A stretch of 64,000 nt of DNA, from the NCBI GenBank assembly GCA_963828825.1, contig CAWHGF010000005.1:62001-126000 (forward strand), written 5' to 3'. The translations under genes and the position numbers were made by a program. The notes beneath the pieces are model-generated. The model was not told where the DNA came from, searched no databases, and saw only the letters and a list, made by a program, of their open reading frames with translations. Shown piece after piece: positions 45,002-52,932 of this stretch (its first letter is position 1; each line of letters begins with the position of its first letter). The DNA comes from Bog-473 sp963828825. Lineage in GTDB: Bacteria > Actinomycetota > Acidimicrobiia > Acidimicrobiales > RAAP-2.

Positions 45002-45406
45002 TTAGACGAAGATTTGGTCGTTTGGTACGGGTATGGAGACGTGTGACTGCGCCGACTTCCACCGTCCGTCGTCCCCTCGGACAAAGACGCCAGTGAGGCG
45101 GATTCCTCTCTCCCCACCGCTCGCGTTCTTGAAGTAACCCTGGCCCTCGACCCAGGCGACGTCTCCTCGCACATGGACGGTGACCTCACCCGCTTCTGCT
45201 GTCACTCCCTGGTCCACATTGACGTTGCTGAAGTTCTCAAGGAACTCGTCGGCACTCCACCATTCGGAATCTTCACTCCCAATGTGGATGTGATCTCTGC
45301 CCTTCAGCATGAGCGATCCCAAAGCTTCGACATCGCCCGAGTTGATCGCCGAGACGAGCTCGTTGAAGGTCGACCGGACCTCGTCTTCTGCAGGATCTGC
45401 CATCAT
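45002..45406 (-). CDS. SnoaL/NTF2-like protein
   Basis: 134 residues. The cone-fold pattern starts FNELVSAINSGDVEALGSLM and continues HIHIGSEDSEWWSADEFLEN and GVFVRGDDGRWKSAQSHVSI. These cystatin-like domains either bind small ligands or act as isomerases and polyketide cyclases; no catalytic pair is obvious. A purine-rich gaggtc lies shortly before the ATG. It has no clear functional neighbour. Confidence 0.82.
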   Translation of the reverse strand: MMADPAEDEVRSTFNELVSAINSGDVEALGSLMLKGRDHIHIGSEDSEWWSADEFLENFSNVNVDQGVTAEAGEVTVHVRGDVAWVEGQGYFKNASGGERGIRLTGVFVRGDDGRWKSAQSHVSIPVPNDQIFV

Positions 45407-45655
45407 GACCTCCTCAAGAAGTTCTGCAACTCATGACAATGAAGCGGGTACTGCGCGATCGAGCATGCCCATCACACCGCCTGGCAGTTTACTTAGGTCA
45501 CTTGGGAATTCCCAGGTCGAAAGAACCACAGATCATCTGGCCGTAGAGCGTCTCGAGGTAGCCCCGTCCACCGGGTTGATGACGTATTGGTCTACCAGTG
45601 CTATTACCTCCGCGGTCTCTGGGGTAAGTGATCGAATGGGTCGAGGGTGTGAAGG

Positions 45656-46624
45656 TCAGAACTTTTGAGCGAGCACCCGAGCCCAGCCATCGGCACGAGA
45701 GCGCAGCAGATCGAGGTCAAACTGGGCTCCGAAAGCATTGAAGGCCATGACGCCTCTGAAGTCGTCATCGAATGACAGGAGGTCCGCTGCGTCCCACCAC
45801 GGCTGGTGATCGTACGTGGGGACGAGGTCTACATATGCCTCGAGGAAGGCGTCGGCTGCGTCGGCACCGTCGACGAGGGCAAGATTTCCTCGCGTGTGTG
45901 CGACGTCGATTCCCCGGGGTCCGCAGCAAGAGAGGGGCCAATCGACTATGCCAACGAGCTCCTCCTGTTCCCAGAGGAGGTTTCCGGGGTGGTAGTCGCG
46001 GTGCAAGAAGGCCGGTTTTCCCTCGGGCTCAGGGCCATGTATGGCAGCTACCAACCTTGTCCAGGCTGAGGGTGCTGTAGTCCACCTCGGAACCGCAACC
46101 TTGTTGAGATCGAACCAGTGTCGATAGCGAGGTAATCCACTCGGAATACCCGCCCCGTGCAATTGCACGAGCGGAGCTGCCATTCGCCTCGGGTCGAGGT
46201 TGTGCACAATGGGTCTCCCCGGCAGGACGGTCATCAGAAGACTTGGGTGCCCCGCCTGCGCACCCGTGACATCGAAGGCGATCGCTTCTGGCACGAGGTT
46301 CCCGAGAACAGTGCGTGCCGCTCGGAGGGCGTCGGCCTCGTATGCGATCACCTTGGGAATCTCATCGATGACGTCGTTTGTGAGATACCGCCGGAGCACG
46401 AGTTGGGCGCCATCAACCTCGATCAAGCGGAGATCTGACGTGATGCCAAAGGCCAGGGATCGCAGATCGACCACCTTCTTAGCGCCGAGAACCTCAAGCA
46501 CCCACGTACGCGCTGCTTGGTCCACCAAAAACAGCCTATGGCGCCGGGAGGCTCTGGATATGGGTGCGAATCGCGTTCCATTCACCCAATGAGCAATCGA
46601 GGAATCAGTCAGGGGGTATCCCAT
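45656..46624 (-). CDS. Aminoglycoside phosphotransferase (APH) family kinase
   Basis: About 322 residues. The catalytic loop is FLHRDYHPGNLLWEQEE, the metal-binding segment LVGIVDWPLSCCGPRGIDVA, and the N-lobe starts near LRSLAFGITSDLRLIEVDGA. APH-fold enzymes phosphorylate antibiotics, but many act on amino alcohols or sugars; resistance is not shown. ATG 46624 is taken because sequence before it looks non-coding. An unrelated APH remnant lies 3 kb to the left. Confidence 0.83.
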   Translation of the reverse strand: MGYPLTDSSIAHWVNGTRFAPISRASRRHRLFLVDQAARTWVLEVLGAKKVVDLRSLAFGITSDLRLIEVDGAQLVLRRYLTNDVIDEIPKVIAYEADALRAARTVLGNLVPEAIAFDVTGAQAGHPSLLMTVLPGRPIVHNLDPRRMAAPLVQLHGAGIPSGLPRYRHWFDLNKVAVPRWTTAPSAWTRLVAAIHGPEPEGKPAFLHRDYHPGNLLWEQEELVGIVDWPLSCCGPRGIDVAHTRGNLALVDGADAADAFLEAYVDLVPTYDHQPWWDAADLLSFDDDFRGVMAFNAFGAQFDLDLLRSRADGWARVLAQKF

Positions 46625-46815
46625 CCGCCCGGAAGGGGTGCCACCATGCAGCACTTCGGGGCGAGGCGCTTTACCGAAGCGAGACTCAGGTCTCAGGAGG
46701 CCCTTGGACAGGACGCTCGTGCGAAGGTGGGGGCTGCGCATGCGGCGCACATTCTCCAATCTCACCCCGGCAACCCAGTCGCCGCAGGACCCAGGTGCCA
46801 AACCCGACTGGGTGG

Positions 46816-46923
46816 TTAGCGGAGCTGTGCCTCTTTAGCCTCGGCCTCGTGGCCCTTGGTCACGTGTACCGGAAAGTTGGGCTTGGCGTTGGGATTGTGG
46901 TCCACCTCACCAATCGTATTCAT
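46816..46923 (-). CDS. Possible 35-residue protein
   Basis: A short frame starts ATG and reads MNTIGEVDHNPNAKPNFPVH, then VTKGHEAEAKEAQLR and stop. Its composition is protein-like and it is divergent from the ArsR gene, but no family is recognised and there is no clear ribosome site. It may be a fragment. Confidence 0.28.
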   Translation of the reverse strand: MNTIGEVDHNPNAKPNFPVHVTKGHEAEAKEAQLR

Positions 46924-47192
46924 TGTCAAAACGCGACGTGGCGAGGGCTTCCGTGGGTGAACTGGCGGAGCCATTCCGCATTAGCTTTCAGGCGGTCTCC
47001 AAGCACCTGCAAGTACTCGAACACGCCGGGCTGATCGAAAGAAGTCGCAGGGCTCAGCAGCGAGCCTGCCGTTTGCGACCCGACGCTCTGAGAGACGCCA
47101 GCGTGTGGCTAGGCGACTACCGCCGGCTCTGGGAAACCTCTTTCGATCGGCTCGATGAACACCTCACGAAGCAGAAAGGATCACAGAAATGA
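46923..47192 (+). CDS. ArsR-family regulator, possibly 5'-truncated
   Basis: 89 residues. ASVGELAEPFRISFQAVSKH, then LQVLEHAGLIERSRRAQQRA is the ArsR HTH and wing, of the type paired with AHSA1 genes. The N-terminal helix (usually LADPTRR) is not visible, so about 20 residues are missing or in another frame; the start here is TTG. Its stop overlaps the AHSA1 gene start (ATGA), the standard arrangement for this regulator/effector pair. Confidence 0.75.
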   Translation: MSKRDVARASVGELAEPFRISFQAVSKHLQVLEHAGLIERSRRAQQRACRLRPDALRDASVWLGDYRRLWETSFDRLDEHLTKQKGSQK

Positions 47193-47620
47193 CCGAACGA
47201 GACCCCTACATCTCCATAACTCGAACCATCGATGCTTCGCCCGAAGCTGTCTTCGAGGCTTGGACGAGTCCGACAGAATTCGGCCGTTGGTTTGGCAGAG
47301 TCAGTTGCTGTCGAGGATGTGCGTATGGACCTGCGGGTCGGTGGTGATTGGTCTGCCCGTATGGTCCTGGCCGACGGAACGGAGATCGGATGGCACGGTA
47401 CCTATCTTGAGGTGGAAGCCCCGCATCGCCTCGTCTTGAGCCTCAGCGACCGCCCCGGTGAACAGTTCGAACGGGTATTGGTTGTTCTAAAGGAAGTCCA
47501 GGCTGGAACGGAGATGACGTTCACCCAGTCAGGCGGCCACACGCCGCCAGAGAACTATGCCAAGGCTGAAGAAGGATGGCGATCGTTCTTGACGACTTTG
47601 CGAAAGGACTCCACAGCTAG
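47189..47620 (+). CDS. SRPBCC/AHSA1-domain protein (two frameshifts)
   Basis: About 144 residues if repaired. It begins MTERDPYISITRTIDASPEA and VFEAWTSPTEFGRWFG. A missing base near 47299 moves on to AESVAVEDVRMDLRVGGDWS and FTQSGGHTPPENYAKAEEGW. A second shift near 47587 gives an ending VLDDFAKGLHS. The AHSA1 fold binds hydrophobic ligands or acts as a co-chaperone-like domain. It is coupled to the ArsR gene. It may be two sequencing errors or a decaying gene. Confidence 0.75.
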
Positions 47621-47701
47621 AAGCTGTCAGCGACCCGGCGGACTGGGGCATTTAGCCCTGGCCAGCTCCTGGAACCTTGGCCCGAACAAGGCCACGCGCA
47701 T

Positions 47702-47932
47702 TTACTTCGGAACTGGCGAAACCCACGATCGAGCACCGCAGTTTGGACACTTCACGAACTTGCTTCCCCCAGGTCGGTGTGGAGCGATCGATGCCATTCC
47801 GGGCGTGAGGGTAAATGTCTGACCGCAGTTGTCGCACCGATAGTCGTACCTACTCGTTACGCCCCGCTGGACAACAAACTGCGCAAAAAATGCGGCGCCG
47901 ACAAGGACTATGACGATTACTGCGCTGTCCAC
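47702..47932 (-). CDS. Small membrane-anchored zinc-ribbon protein
   Basis: 76 residues: one N-terminal helix (DSAVIVIVLVGAAFFAQFVV), then YDYRCDNCGQTFTLTP and FVKCPNCGARSWVSPV, two CxxC pairs that can bind one zinc. No enzyme motif. Similar single-helix zinc-ribbon proteins are scattered through actinobacteria without a known role. Confidence 0.72.
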   Translation of the reverse strand: MDSAVIVIVLVGAAFFAQFVVQRGVTSRYDYRCDNCGQTFTLTPGMASIAPHRPGGSKFVKCPNCGARSWVSPVPK

Positions 47933-48006
47933 CTCAGCCTCACGCTAAAGAGGCCGCTGGAGAAGACTTAGAAGACTCGCCACCGTGGCTCTCGCAGAGC
48001 CAGACA

Positions 48007-48126
48007 TCACATTTCGCGGATCTTCACGTACCGCTTGATGTCAGGGATGGACGCGACGCCCAGAATGCCAATGCCGATCCCGAGGCCCATCAGAAGGACC
48101 GTCGCGATCACACCAATGGTTCGCAT
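48007..48126 (-). CDS. Tiny membrane protein, DUF6893-like
   Basis: 39 residues: MRTIGVIATVLLMGLGIGIG, then ILGVASIPDIKRYVKIREM, one helix followed by a basic SxPDxxRYxxIRxM tail typical of DUF6893 small proteins. The frame is open further upstream, but this ATG matches the family's start. Function unknown. Confidence 0.65.
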   Translation of the reverse strand: MRTIGVIATVLLMGLGIGIGILGVASIPDIKRYVKIREM

Positions 48127-48372
48127 GACACTCGTATACCCAGGCCCGATTGAGTAAAACGAGGTGAGCCCGGACTCGCCCGTCGCCGGGGACACCTTGT
48201 GCCAGCGCGAGGTTGGGTGTACCTCAACCACGGGTAAATCCAGGCTCCCTCAGGATTCTTCCCTCAGTGCCGAGTTAACCAGCGAGATAAACGTACGCTG
48301 CGGACACGCCGCTTCAAGGCCAATTTCCAAAAGCAGGCCAACTTCGCAAAAGCAGTACTTCTGCGATGTTAG

Positions 48373-48615
48373 TTACTCTTGATGGGCGCGCTGCTCAGCT
48401 TCATGGGCCTCAGCTTCAGCGCGAGCCTTTTCGGCTTCGGCTTCCTTGACTGCAACGTCGCGTTCAGCCGCCGCCTTGTCCTGCTGTGCTCTTCCCTCGT
48501 GGCGCAATTCGTCTTTCCCGGCAATTGCCCCTGCCGCCTCCTTCACCTTGCCTTTCACATCCTCGACGATGCCCTTCGCGCCGGCCTCGGGACCGGTGTC
48601 CTTGCTCTCACTCAT
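48373..48615 (-). CDS. CsbD-like stress protein with Ala/Glu-rich tail
   Basis: 80 residues. EDVKGKVKEAAGAIAGKDEL and RHEGRAQQDKAAAERD is the CsbD core, a small, soluble, probably disordered stress protein. The tail (VKEAEAEKARAEAEAHEAEQ) is charged and helical. The ATG follows aaggacacc, an acceptable ribosome site. CsbD genes are often under general-stress control; no promoter can be assigned here. Confidence 0.8.
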   Translation of the reverse strand: MSESKDTGPEAGAKGIVEDVKGKVKEAAGAIAGKDELRHEGRAQQDKAAAERDVAVKEAEAEKARAEAEAHEAEQRAHQE

Positions 48616-48909
48616 GTGGTGTCCTTCCTTGATCGCTCTTCGATACACCTCCCCTACCCAGGAGACGAGGTCAGAAACAGGTGGGCGCGTACAAGAAGTC
48701 GTCTGGGCGCTTGCTACAGAATGAGCACTTCGGTTTTGTCACTCGACGCGTCAGCGTGCGCGGAGGGACACGAGGCGACCCCGCCACTTGGACGGGCCGC
48801 TCGCTCCGACGCTTCCTCGCGCCGTCAGAGTCGTTGGCGCACCATCGCGCATGAAGCGTCCGACTCTTGCGGAACCAGCGTCAGGCCCGGTTCGCTGCCG
48901 CCAAGCTCG
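48616..48909. other. About 290 bases with no clear gene
   Basis: Open frames exist on both strands, but none resembles a protein family. It probably contains the promoter of the CsbD gene on the minus strand. Confidence 0.4.
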
Positions 48910-49151
48910 TCAATGATGCCTGCGACGCTGAATGAGAGCCAAGATCACCATGCCCGCCACACGATGGTGGCCGCCAGCGCCTCCCAAAGTGGAATCGTCA
49001 CCCAGGGCACCAGGGCTCGGATGCGCACGCGATGGGTGTTCTCGACAACGAACACAACTGCAACGACGAAAATCACGAACGCCAAGAGATGGCGCGCGAC
49101 GAATCCCCTTCGACCCTTCTTTTGTTGCGGGGTCGCAGCTTGGTCCGTCAT
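48910..49151 (-). CDS. LapA-domain (DUF1049) membrane protein (one frameshift)
   Basis: About 80 residues. MTDQAATPQQKKGRRGFVAR is followed by helix HLLAFVIFVVAVVFVVENTH and RVRIRALVPWVTIPLWEALA. A shift near 48945 then gives AGMVILALIQRRRHH, completing the second helix and basic tail expected of LapA-like proteins. In Gram-negatives LapA/LapB regulate LPS assembly; the actinobacterial role is unknown. Confidence 0.65.
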
Positions 49152-49310
49152 GAACCGACTACTACCCACCCACCCGAGTTTGACGCCCCGCTTGGTTAGG
49201 AGGCGGAGACGCGAAGTAGCTACGAAGGAGGTGGAGATGACCACAACGCCCCTGGTATCGGGCGCCGGTCACACCGCCCGCAGGTGCAACCTAGTCGTTG
49301 GGCACCTCAA

Positions 49311-49330
49311 AATCACCCGATCGGGTGATT
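49311..49330. promoter_or_regulatory. Perfect 20-bp palindrome
   Basis: AATCACCCGATCGGGTGATT has perfect dyad symmetry over all 20 bases. It lies between the YqaE-like gene and the LapA-like gene, both on the minus strand, so it is upstream of lapA and downstream of yqaE. It could be an operator or, as a hairpin with no loop, a weak terminator. A strong Shine-Dalgarno plus ATG on the plus strand (49223-49239) begins a frame that crosses it. Confidence 0.45.
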
Positions 49331-49410
49331 ACGAATCGACGGATTGCTTCCTCATGCCTACACCTTTTCGAGCCCGAGGACGGCGAAGTGGAGTGAGCCT
49401 CCGTGACTCC

Positions 49411-49572
49411 TCAGTCCTTGACCACCTGGTAGATGCCATAGATAACACCCGGGATGTGACCGAGCAGCTGAAGCAGAAAGGCCCAGAGCACTTCGATGCA
49501 CAGACCCTTTTTAATTAGGACAGCAAGGAAGGGCAGTATCAGACACAGCAGAACAAGCAAGACCTTGACCAT
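49411..49572 (-). CDS. YqaE/Pmp3-family membrane protein
   Basis: 53 residues: MVKVLLVLLCLILPFLAVLI, KKGLCIEVLWAFLLQLLGHI, PGVIYGIYQVVKD. Two hydrophobic helices with the LGHIPGVIYGIY signature identify the UPF0057/Pmp3 family, small stress-linked proteins that affect membrane potential. The expected length is 50-55. It is easily missed because of its size. Confidence 0.82.
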   Translation of the reverse strand: MVKVLLVLLCLILPFLAVLIKKGLCIEVLWAFLLQLLGHIPGVIYGIYQVVKD

Positions 49573-49582
49573 GGGTGTCAAG

Positions 49583-49813
49583 CTACCGTGAGCGCCCGCC
49601 GAACTCCCGCAGCCCCGTCAATCCGTCCAGGTGCTCTGGATAGCTCCACACCCGCCACCACGATCGCCTGCGGGGCTGAACCAGCGCCCGGTCCACGAAG
49701 GCGTCTCGGGGCAGTGGTCGCCTGCCCTGACAGTCGTGAACCATGGCCCAGCACTTTCCCGGCTGGACGGTGAAAGCCTGCGCGTAGCGGTTGCCGGGCT
49801 GGGGCATCGCCAT
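49583..49813 (-). CDS. Hypothetical protein, 76 residues
   Basis: MAMPQPGNRYAQAFTVQPGK, then a basic part LVQPRRRSWWRVWSYPEHLD. It has no recognised domain. Its composition is protein-like and it lies between two minus-strand genes, but there is no other support. Confidence 0.4.
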   Translation of the reverse strand: MAMPQPGNRYAQAFTVQPGKCWAMVHDCQGRRPLPRDAFVDRALVQPRRRSWWRVWSYPEHLDGLTGLREFGGRSR

Positions 49814-49838
49814 GGGTCGAGGGTAGACCGGGGGAGTA

Positions 49839-50171
49839 TTAGAGCACAGCGCGGATCTGAGACAGCACTATGCCTAAAAACGCGTCCGGTTCAATCGTTT
49901 CGGGCGGATTGAGCCGCACCTGTTCGCTCATGGCCTCGACGGTGCCTTGAGGTAATGGGTCGTGGCTCTCAAGTGCGGCCAGCGCCCCCTCGTGGTCGAC
50001 GAGTACCGAGACCATTCCGAGTAGGGATCTCCATTCGTTCTGGCCGTAGGTAAGCCGGGAGAGGTCCTTTTGCGACCTGGTGATGATGGCGTCGGCTACC
50101 GCGTCCAGTGTTGCTTCCGAACCAAAGGCGTCGGCCAATCTTTGCAAGGCTGAAGTTGAAGACGGGTCCAC
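49839..50171 (-). CDS. Hypothetical protein, 110 residues
   Basis: A helical protein beginning MDPSSTSALQRLADAFGSEA, with VADAIITRSQKDLSRLTYGQ and SLLGMVSVLVDHEGALAALE. No known family. GTG at 50171 is chosen because upstream residues in the same frame are unlike protein. It has no functional neighbours. Confidence 0.5.
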   Translation of the reverse strand: MDPSSTSALQRLADAFGSEATLDAVADAIITRSQKDLSRLTYGQNEWRSLLGMVSVLVDHEGALAALESHDPLPQGTVEAMSEQVRLNPPETIEPDAFLGIVLSQIRAVL

Positions 50172-50385
50172 GCCGCCGAGGGTAGACGGGGGCGGGATCG
50201 GGCCGCACGGTGACCTCCACCGGCATCGGCGACCCGGCCCCGCCTCGATATCGAGGGGCGGCGACGGCATTTTGAACACCGCCCCTCGGCACGCGATGGT
50301 GACAGCGCGGCTCCCGGCGGAGTCGAGCCGATTGGCCCGGACCCGCGCAACGGACGGACAACGCTCAGAACCGAGAGAAGGCGCC

Positions 50386-50610
50386 TTGAACCCGTTGATG
50401 ATCGCGGCGATGTTGCCCGACAATGCCGTGGGCGATACCAGTGCCCTGGTCGGCTTCGTTGCCGTCTTGGCGGCGCTTGTCACCATCACGATGTTGCCGG
50501 AGCCGAAGGGACAGAGTCTCGAAGCCTTGACCGAGACGGAGCGCCAACCGACGAGTGCGAAGGTGCTCGGTCTGGCCGAGAGCCGCGGCGTTCGGCCGCC
50601 TCCCGCCTAG
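50386..50610 (+). pseudogene. C-terminal fragment of an MFS transporter
   Basis: GALNPLMIAAMLPDNAVGDT, then SALVGFVAVLAALVTITMLP and EPKGQSLEALTETE match the last two helices and the PE-x-K/R-G-x-S-L tail of sugar-porter-type MFS proteins. The preceding ten helices are absent; the upstream in-frame sequence is not hydrophobic. Confidence 0.6.
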
Positions 50611-50689
50611 ACGAGGGAGCAATAGAAGCGCGGATAGCCACGAGTGTCGTCGTACCAGACCACGAACGGCCCAGGACAACGTCGCAGAG

Positions 50690-51010
50690 ATGCCCACCAT
50701 CCTCCTCCTACGCCATGGTCACGCAGGCTCTAAGGCTCAGTGCGTGGGCAACGACGCGGAGCGGGCCCCTGAGCCGTCGAGGTACGGCGGAGGCCAACGG
50801 CCTTGTCGCTATCTTGAGCCCATTCGGGGTGACCGGGATCGCTTCCAGTCCCCATCTCAGATTTTCTTCCGGCTCCGGCGGTCCCATAGCCGGCAGACAT
50901 GCCCGCGCCTGACGGTAGTCAAGCCGCCCGCCGAGCGAAGCGTGGAGCCAGCAGGGCCGGACGCGGAACGCGGTCGTGTCCAGTCATCGTCAATCCTCGG
51001 TTACGTGTGA
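50690..51010 (+). pseudogene. Histidine phosphatase (SixA-like) remnant
   Basis: MPTILLLRHGHAGSKAQCVG carries the RHG catalytic motif of SixA-type histidine phosphatases. A shift near 50760 leads to GPLSRRGTAEANGLVAILSP and GVTGIASSPHLRF. After another break only short segments remain and the second catalytic His is not visible. The gene is broken by at least two indels. Confidence 0.6.
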
Positions 51011-51040
51011 GTAACCCAAACACAAGGGAAGTGAACGGCC

Positions 51041-51241
51041 ATGAAGTCCGTCAACTTGTCCTACTCTCTGAGGGCTGGCTCCCGCCTCCGTGATCTCTCC
51101 GTCTGGCACGCAGTTGATGAAGGAGCCCCCAGGACCATCTACGGGCTGGAGGTTCCGAACAGCCAGGCACGAAGAGCATGGGATGAGACCACCCCCGAAC
51201 CAAGGTGCCGCCAGTGCGTTAGTCGAATGCCCGTCCCATAG
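51041..51241 (+). CDS. Small protein with CxxC end
   Basis: 66 residues: MKSVNLSYSLRAGSRLRDLS, VWHAVDEGAPRTIYGLEVPN, and WDETTPEPRCRQCVSRMP. The HAVD..TIYG....W....RC.QC layout resembles short actinobacterial zinc-binding proteins, with the His and two Cys as possible ligands. The ribosome-like gggaag lies 11 bases upstream. Function unknown. Confidence 0.5.
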   Translation: MKSVNLSYSLRAGSRLRDLSVWHAVDEGAPRTIYGLEVPNSQARRAWDETTPEPRCRQCVSRMPVP

Positions 51242-51435
51242 GCCACGCACAGGCCCCGTCCGTCAGGAGTAGCCACGGTCCTCATCGTCGCGCTCGGTTG
51301 TCGCACGGTAACTCGTACCGCCAGTTCGCGCGATCGTCACATACGACCTGGACCTACGGTTGACCGCACACCTCGTGTCTGGCGGTCGATATGGTCGCCT
51401 GAAACCGAGCGTGTCGGAGGAGGAGCAAGACTGAG

Positions 51436-51654
51436 TTGTTGCGCAAGGATCACCACCCAAGGATTGTTCAGCAGGCAGATGGTCAATGGTTGGTCGTCTG
51501 CGAAGATTGCTTGCGGGATCACGATTCCACGCCGATTGGCATAAACACCCCCGTCGGGTCACGCGAGATGGCCCAACGGCTCTGGGAGAACCACACGTGG
51601 GGTCGTGGGGCGACACCCCGTCGTCGCCAGTTCGCCGAAAGGAAGTGGCCATGA
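51436..51654 (+). CDS. Conserved hypothetical protein, 72 residues
   Basis: IVQQADGQWLVVCEDCLRDH continuing STPIGINTPVGSREMAQRLW resembles short actinobacterial proteins of unknown role that share the GQW-V-C--C and PIGI motifs. The start is TTG. Its stop overlaps the ATG of the next gene (ATGA), so the two are coupled, which supports both being real. Confidence 0.58.
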   Translation: MLRKDHHPRIVQQADGQWLVVCEDCLRDHDSTPIGINTPVGSREMAQRLWENHTWGRGATPRRRQFAERKWP

Positions 51655-51926
51655 ACGAGGAGGGCTGGTTCAAGGACCCTTACCAGCGACATGAAGCCCG
51701 CTGGATCTCAGATGGCACCCCCACTGCTCTTGTTCGGCCTGCCGGAGTTGAATCGCAAGATGCGCCGCCGGACGAACCGATCACACTTGAGACGGAGCGG
51801 GTGGTGGCCGACGTGGTTCTTGGCGACGCTTCCGATCTGAAGCGGGCGGACGACGCCGAGACGCAAGAATTCGATCCCGGAGCGTTGATCGACGCGGCCG
51901 AGGAAGGCATCGACAGCAGTTGGTGA
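51651..51926 (+). CDS. DUF2510-like protein with acidic tail
   Basis: 91 residues. The N-terminus GWFKDPYQRHEARWISDGTP plus TALVRP is a DUF2510 module; the rest is acidic (DASDLKRADDAETQEFDPGA). It has the same two-part plan as the protein at 8470-8913. The start overlaps the preceding stop and follows gaaaggaag, a good ribosome site. Function unknown. Confidence 0.7.
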   Translation: MNEEGWFKDPYQRHEARWISDGTPTALVRPAGVESQDAPPDEPITLETERVVADVVLGDASDLKRADDAETQEFDPGALIDAAEEGIDSSW

Positions 51927-52295
51927 GGCGTAGCAGTGGCGGCTTCCACACCGCCTTCTACCCCGCGATAGCCGGCAGATTGCGGGCATCTCCGTGGCGG
52001 TTGCTTTTCGCACGCCATCCGGGGACCTGAATCCCCCCCTGACACGCTACGGCCCCGCCCGAAAGCGGGGGGCCGCAATCGCCATACCGTCAGAAGCTCG
52101 ATCCGGCCGGCCATCCCAGTTTTGGGAGCTGGGGTGAGAGGTGGTCGACGCTCCAGTACCTGTCCGATGCCGGTGTCCGAACTGTGGTTATCGACATGGA
52201 GCCTGGATGTGGCGTGGCGGGAATCGGGACAACTATTCGAATGGCATCGTGAGGCACCGATCCACGTCGAACGACCTTCTGGGGATGGGGGGTCG
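51927..52295. other. About 370 bases without a clear gene
   Basis: It contains a GC-rich hairpin (listed separately) and, on the plus strand, a short frame with RCRCPNCGYRHGAWM that looks zinc-ribbon-like but has no support. It lies between convergent genes, so it is probably mainly terminator sequence. Confidence 0.4.
52050..52075. terminator. GC-rich hairpin between convergent genes
   Basis: CGGCCCCGC and GCGGGGGGCCG form a stem with two unpaired G and a ccgaaa loop. It sits 124 bases after the DUF2510-like gene and beyond the end of the convergent DUF4282 gene. It could serve as a terminator; no T-run. Confidence 0.4.
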
Positions 52296-52797
52296 TCATC
52301 GTCCCGCAAAGGAGTTCATCTGACGCCGCTGGTCGGTCCAAGGCTCCCCACTCCAGAACCGCGCGTAGCCCTCGTGCTCTGGATCTTGGTACCAGCCAGC
52401 AGCGGGCAGTTCCCTCTTTGGGGAGTCTTCTTGGGAGGCGCTCAGCGACTGAGCAGCCCCGTACTCAGCGGCACGTTGGCTCGATGCCTCGTGTCTCAGA
52501 GACTCTGTGTGGGACGTGGTGCTTGTACGCGTCTCAGTCGGCGTGACGCCATTACCGGAAAGCTGTTCACCTGAGGCGGGAGACACCGCCTGGCCCTGCC
52601 CGGTCAACACGGATGACAGGGAGATCCGCCGTACGTCCTCTCCGATGCGAAAGATGATGATCACCAGCTCTAGAAGGATCCGAATCCAAATCAGCGTCAC
52701 GAGCCAAACAATCGGTATCAGGATGATTGCAGCCACGACCGCTCCGGGTTCCTTCGTCGCGAGAGCAGCGATGAGAGCGCCAACGGTCGATCGATGA
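52296..52797 (-). CDS. DUF4282-like membrane protein with C-terminal DUF2510 (5' end unclear)
   Basis: Hydrophobic part VGALIAALATKEPGAVVAAI, ILIPIVWLVTLIWIRILLEL and VIIIFRIGEDVRRI matches the second half of DUF4282, including the F-R-I-x-E-D-x-R end. A Ser/Thr-rich linker is followed by AAGWYQDPEHEGYARFWSGE and PWTDQRR, a DUF2510 module at the C-terminus. The first DUF4282 helix and a start codon are not visible in frame, so the 5' end is lost or shifted. Probably an envelope protein of unknown role. Confidence 0.65.
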
Positions 52798-52932
52798 CCG
52801 GTTATGAGTCGACATCGCGGCCTGAGGCGGGAGCCCCGACCTGTCCCCGATGCGCGTGCCAACGAGTCGCGAGCGTCGTTGACGTTGAAGACGTGAGCGA
52901 GCTGACCGCTGTCATGCGGCCGGTGTCTGCGG

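Noticed and set aside
45420..45655. Possible small minus-strand protein between the SnoaL-like and APH genes
   Set aside because: Protein-like phrases appear in two frames (EVIALVDQYVINPVDG; YLETLYGQMICGSFDLG), but joining them needs an indel and no family or start is evident.
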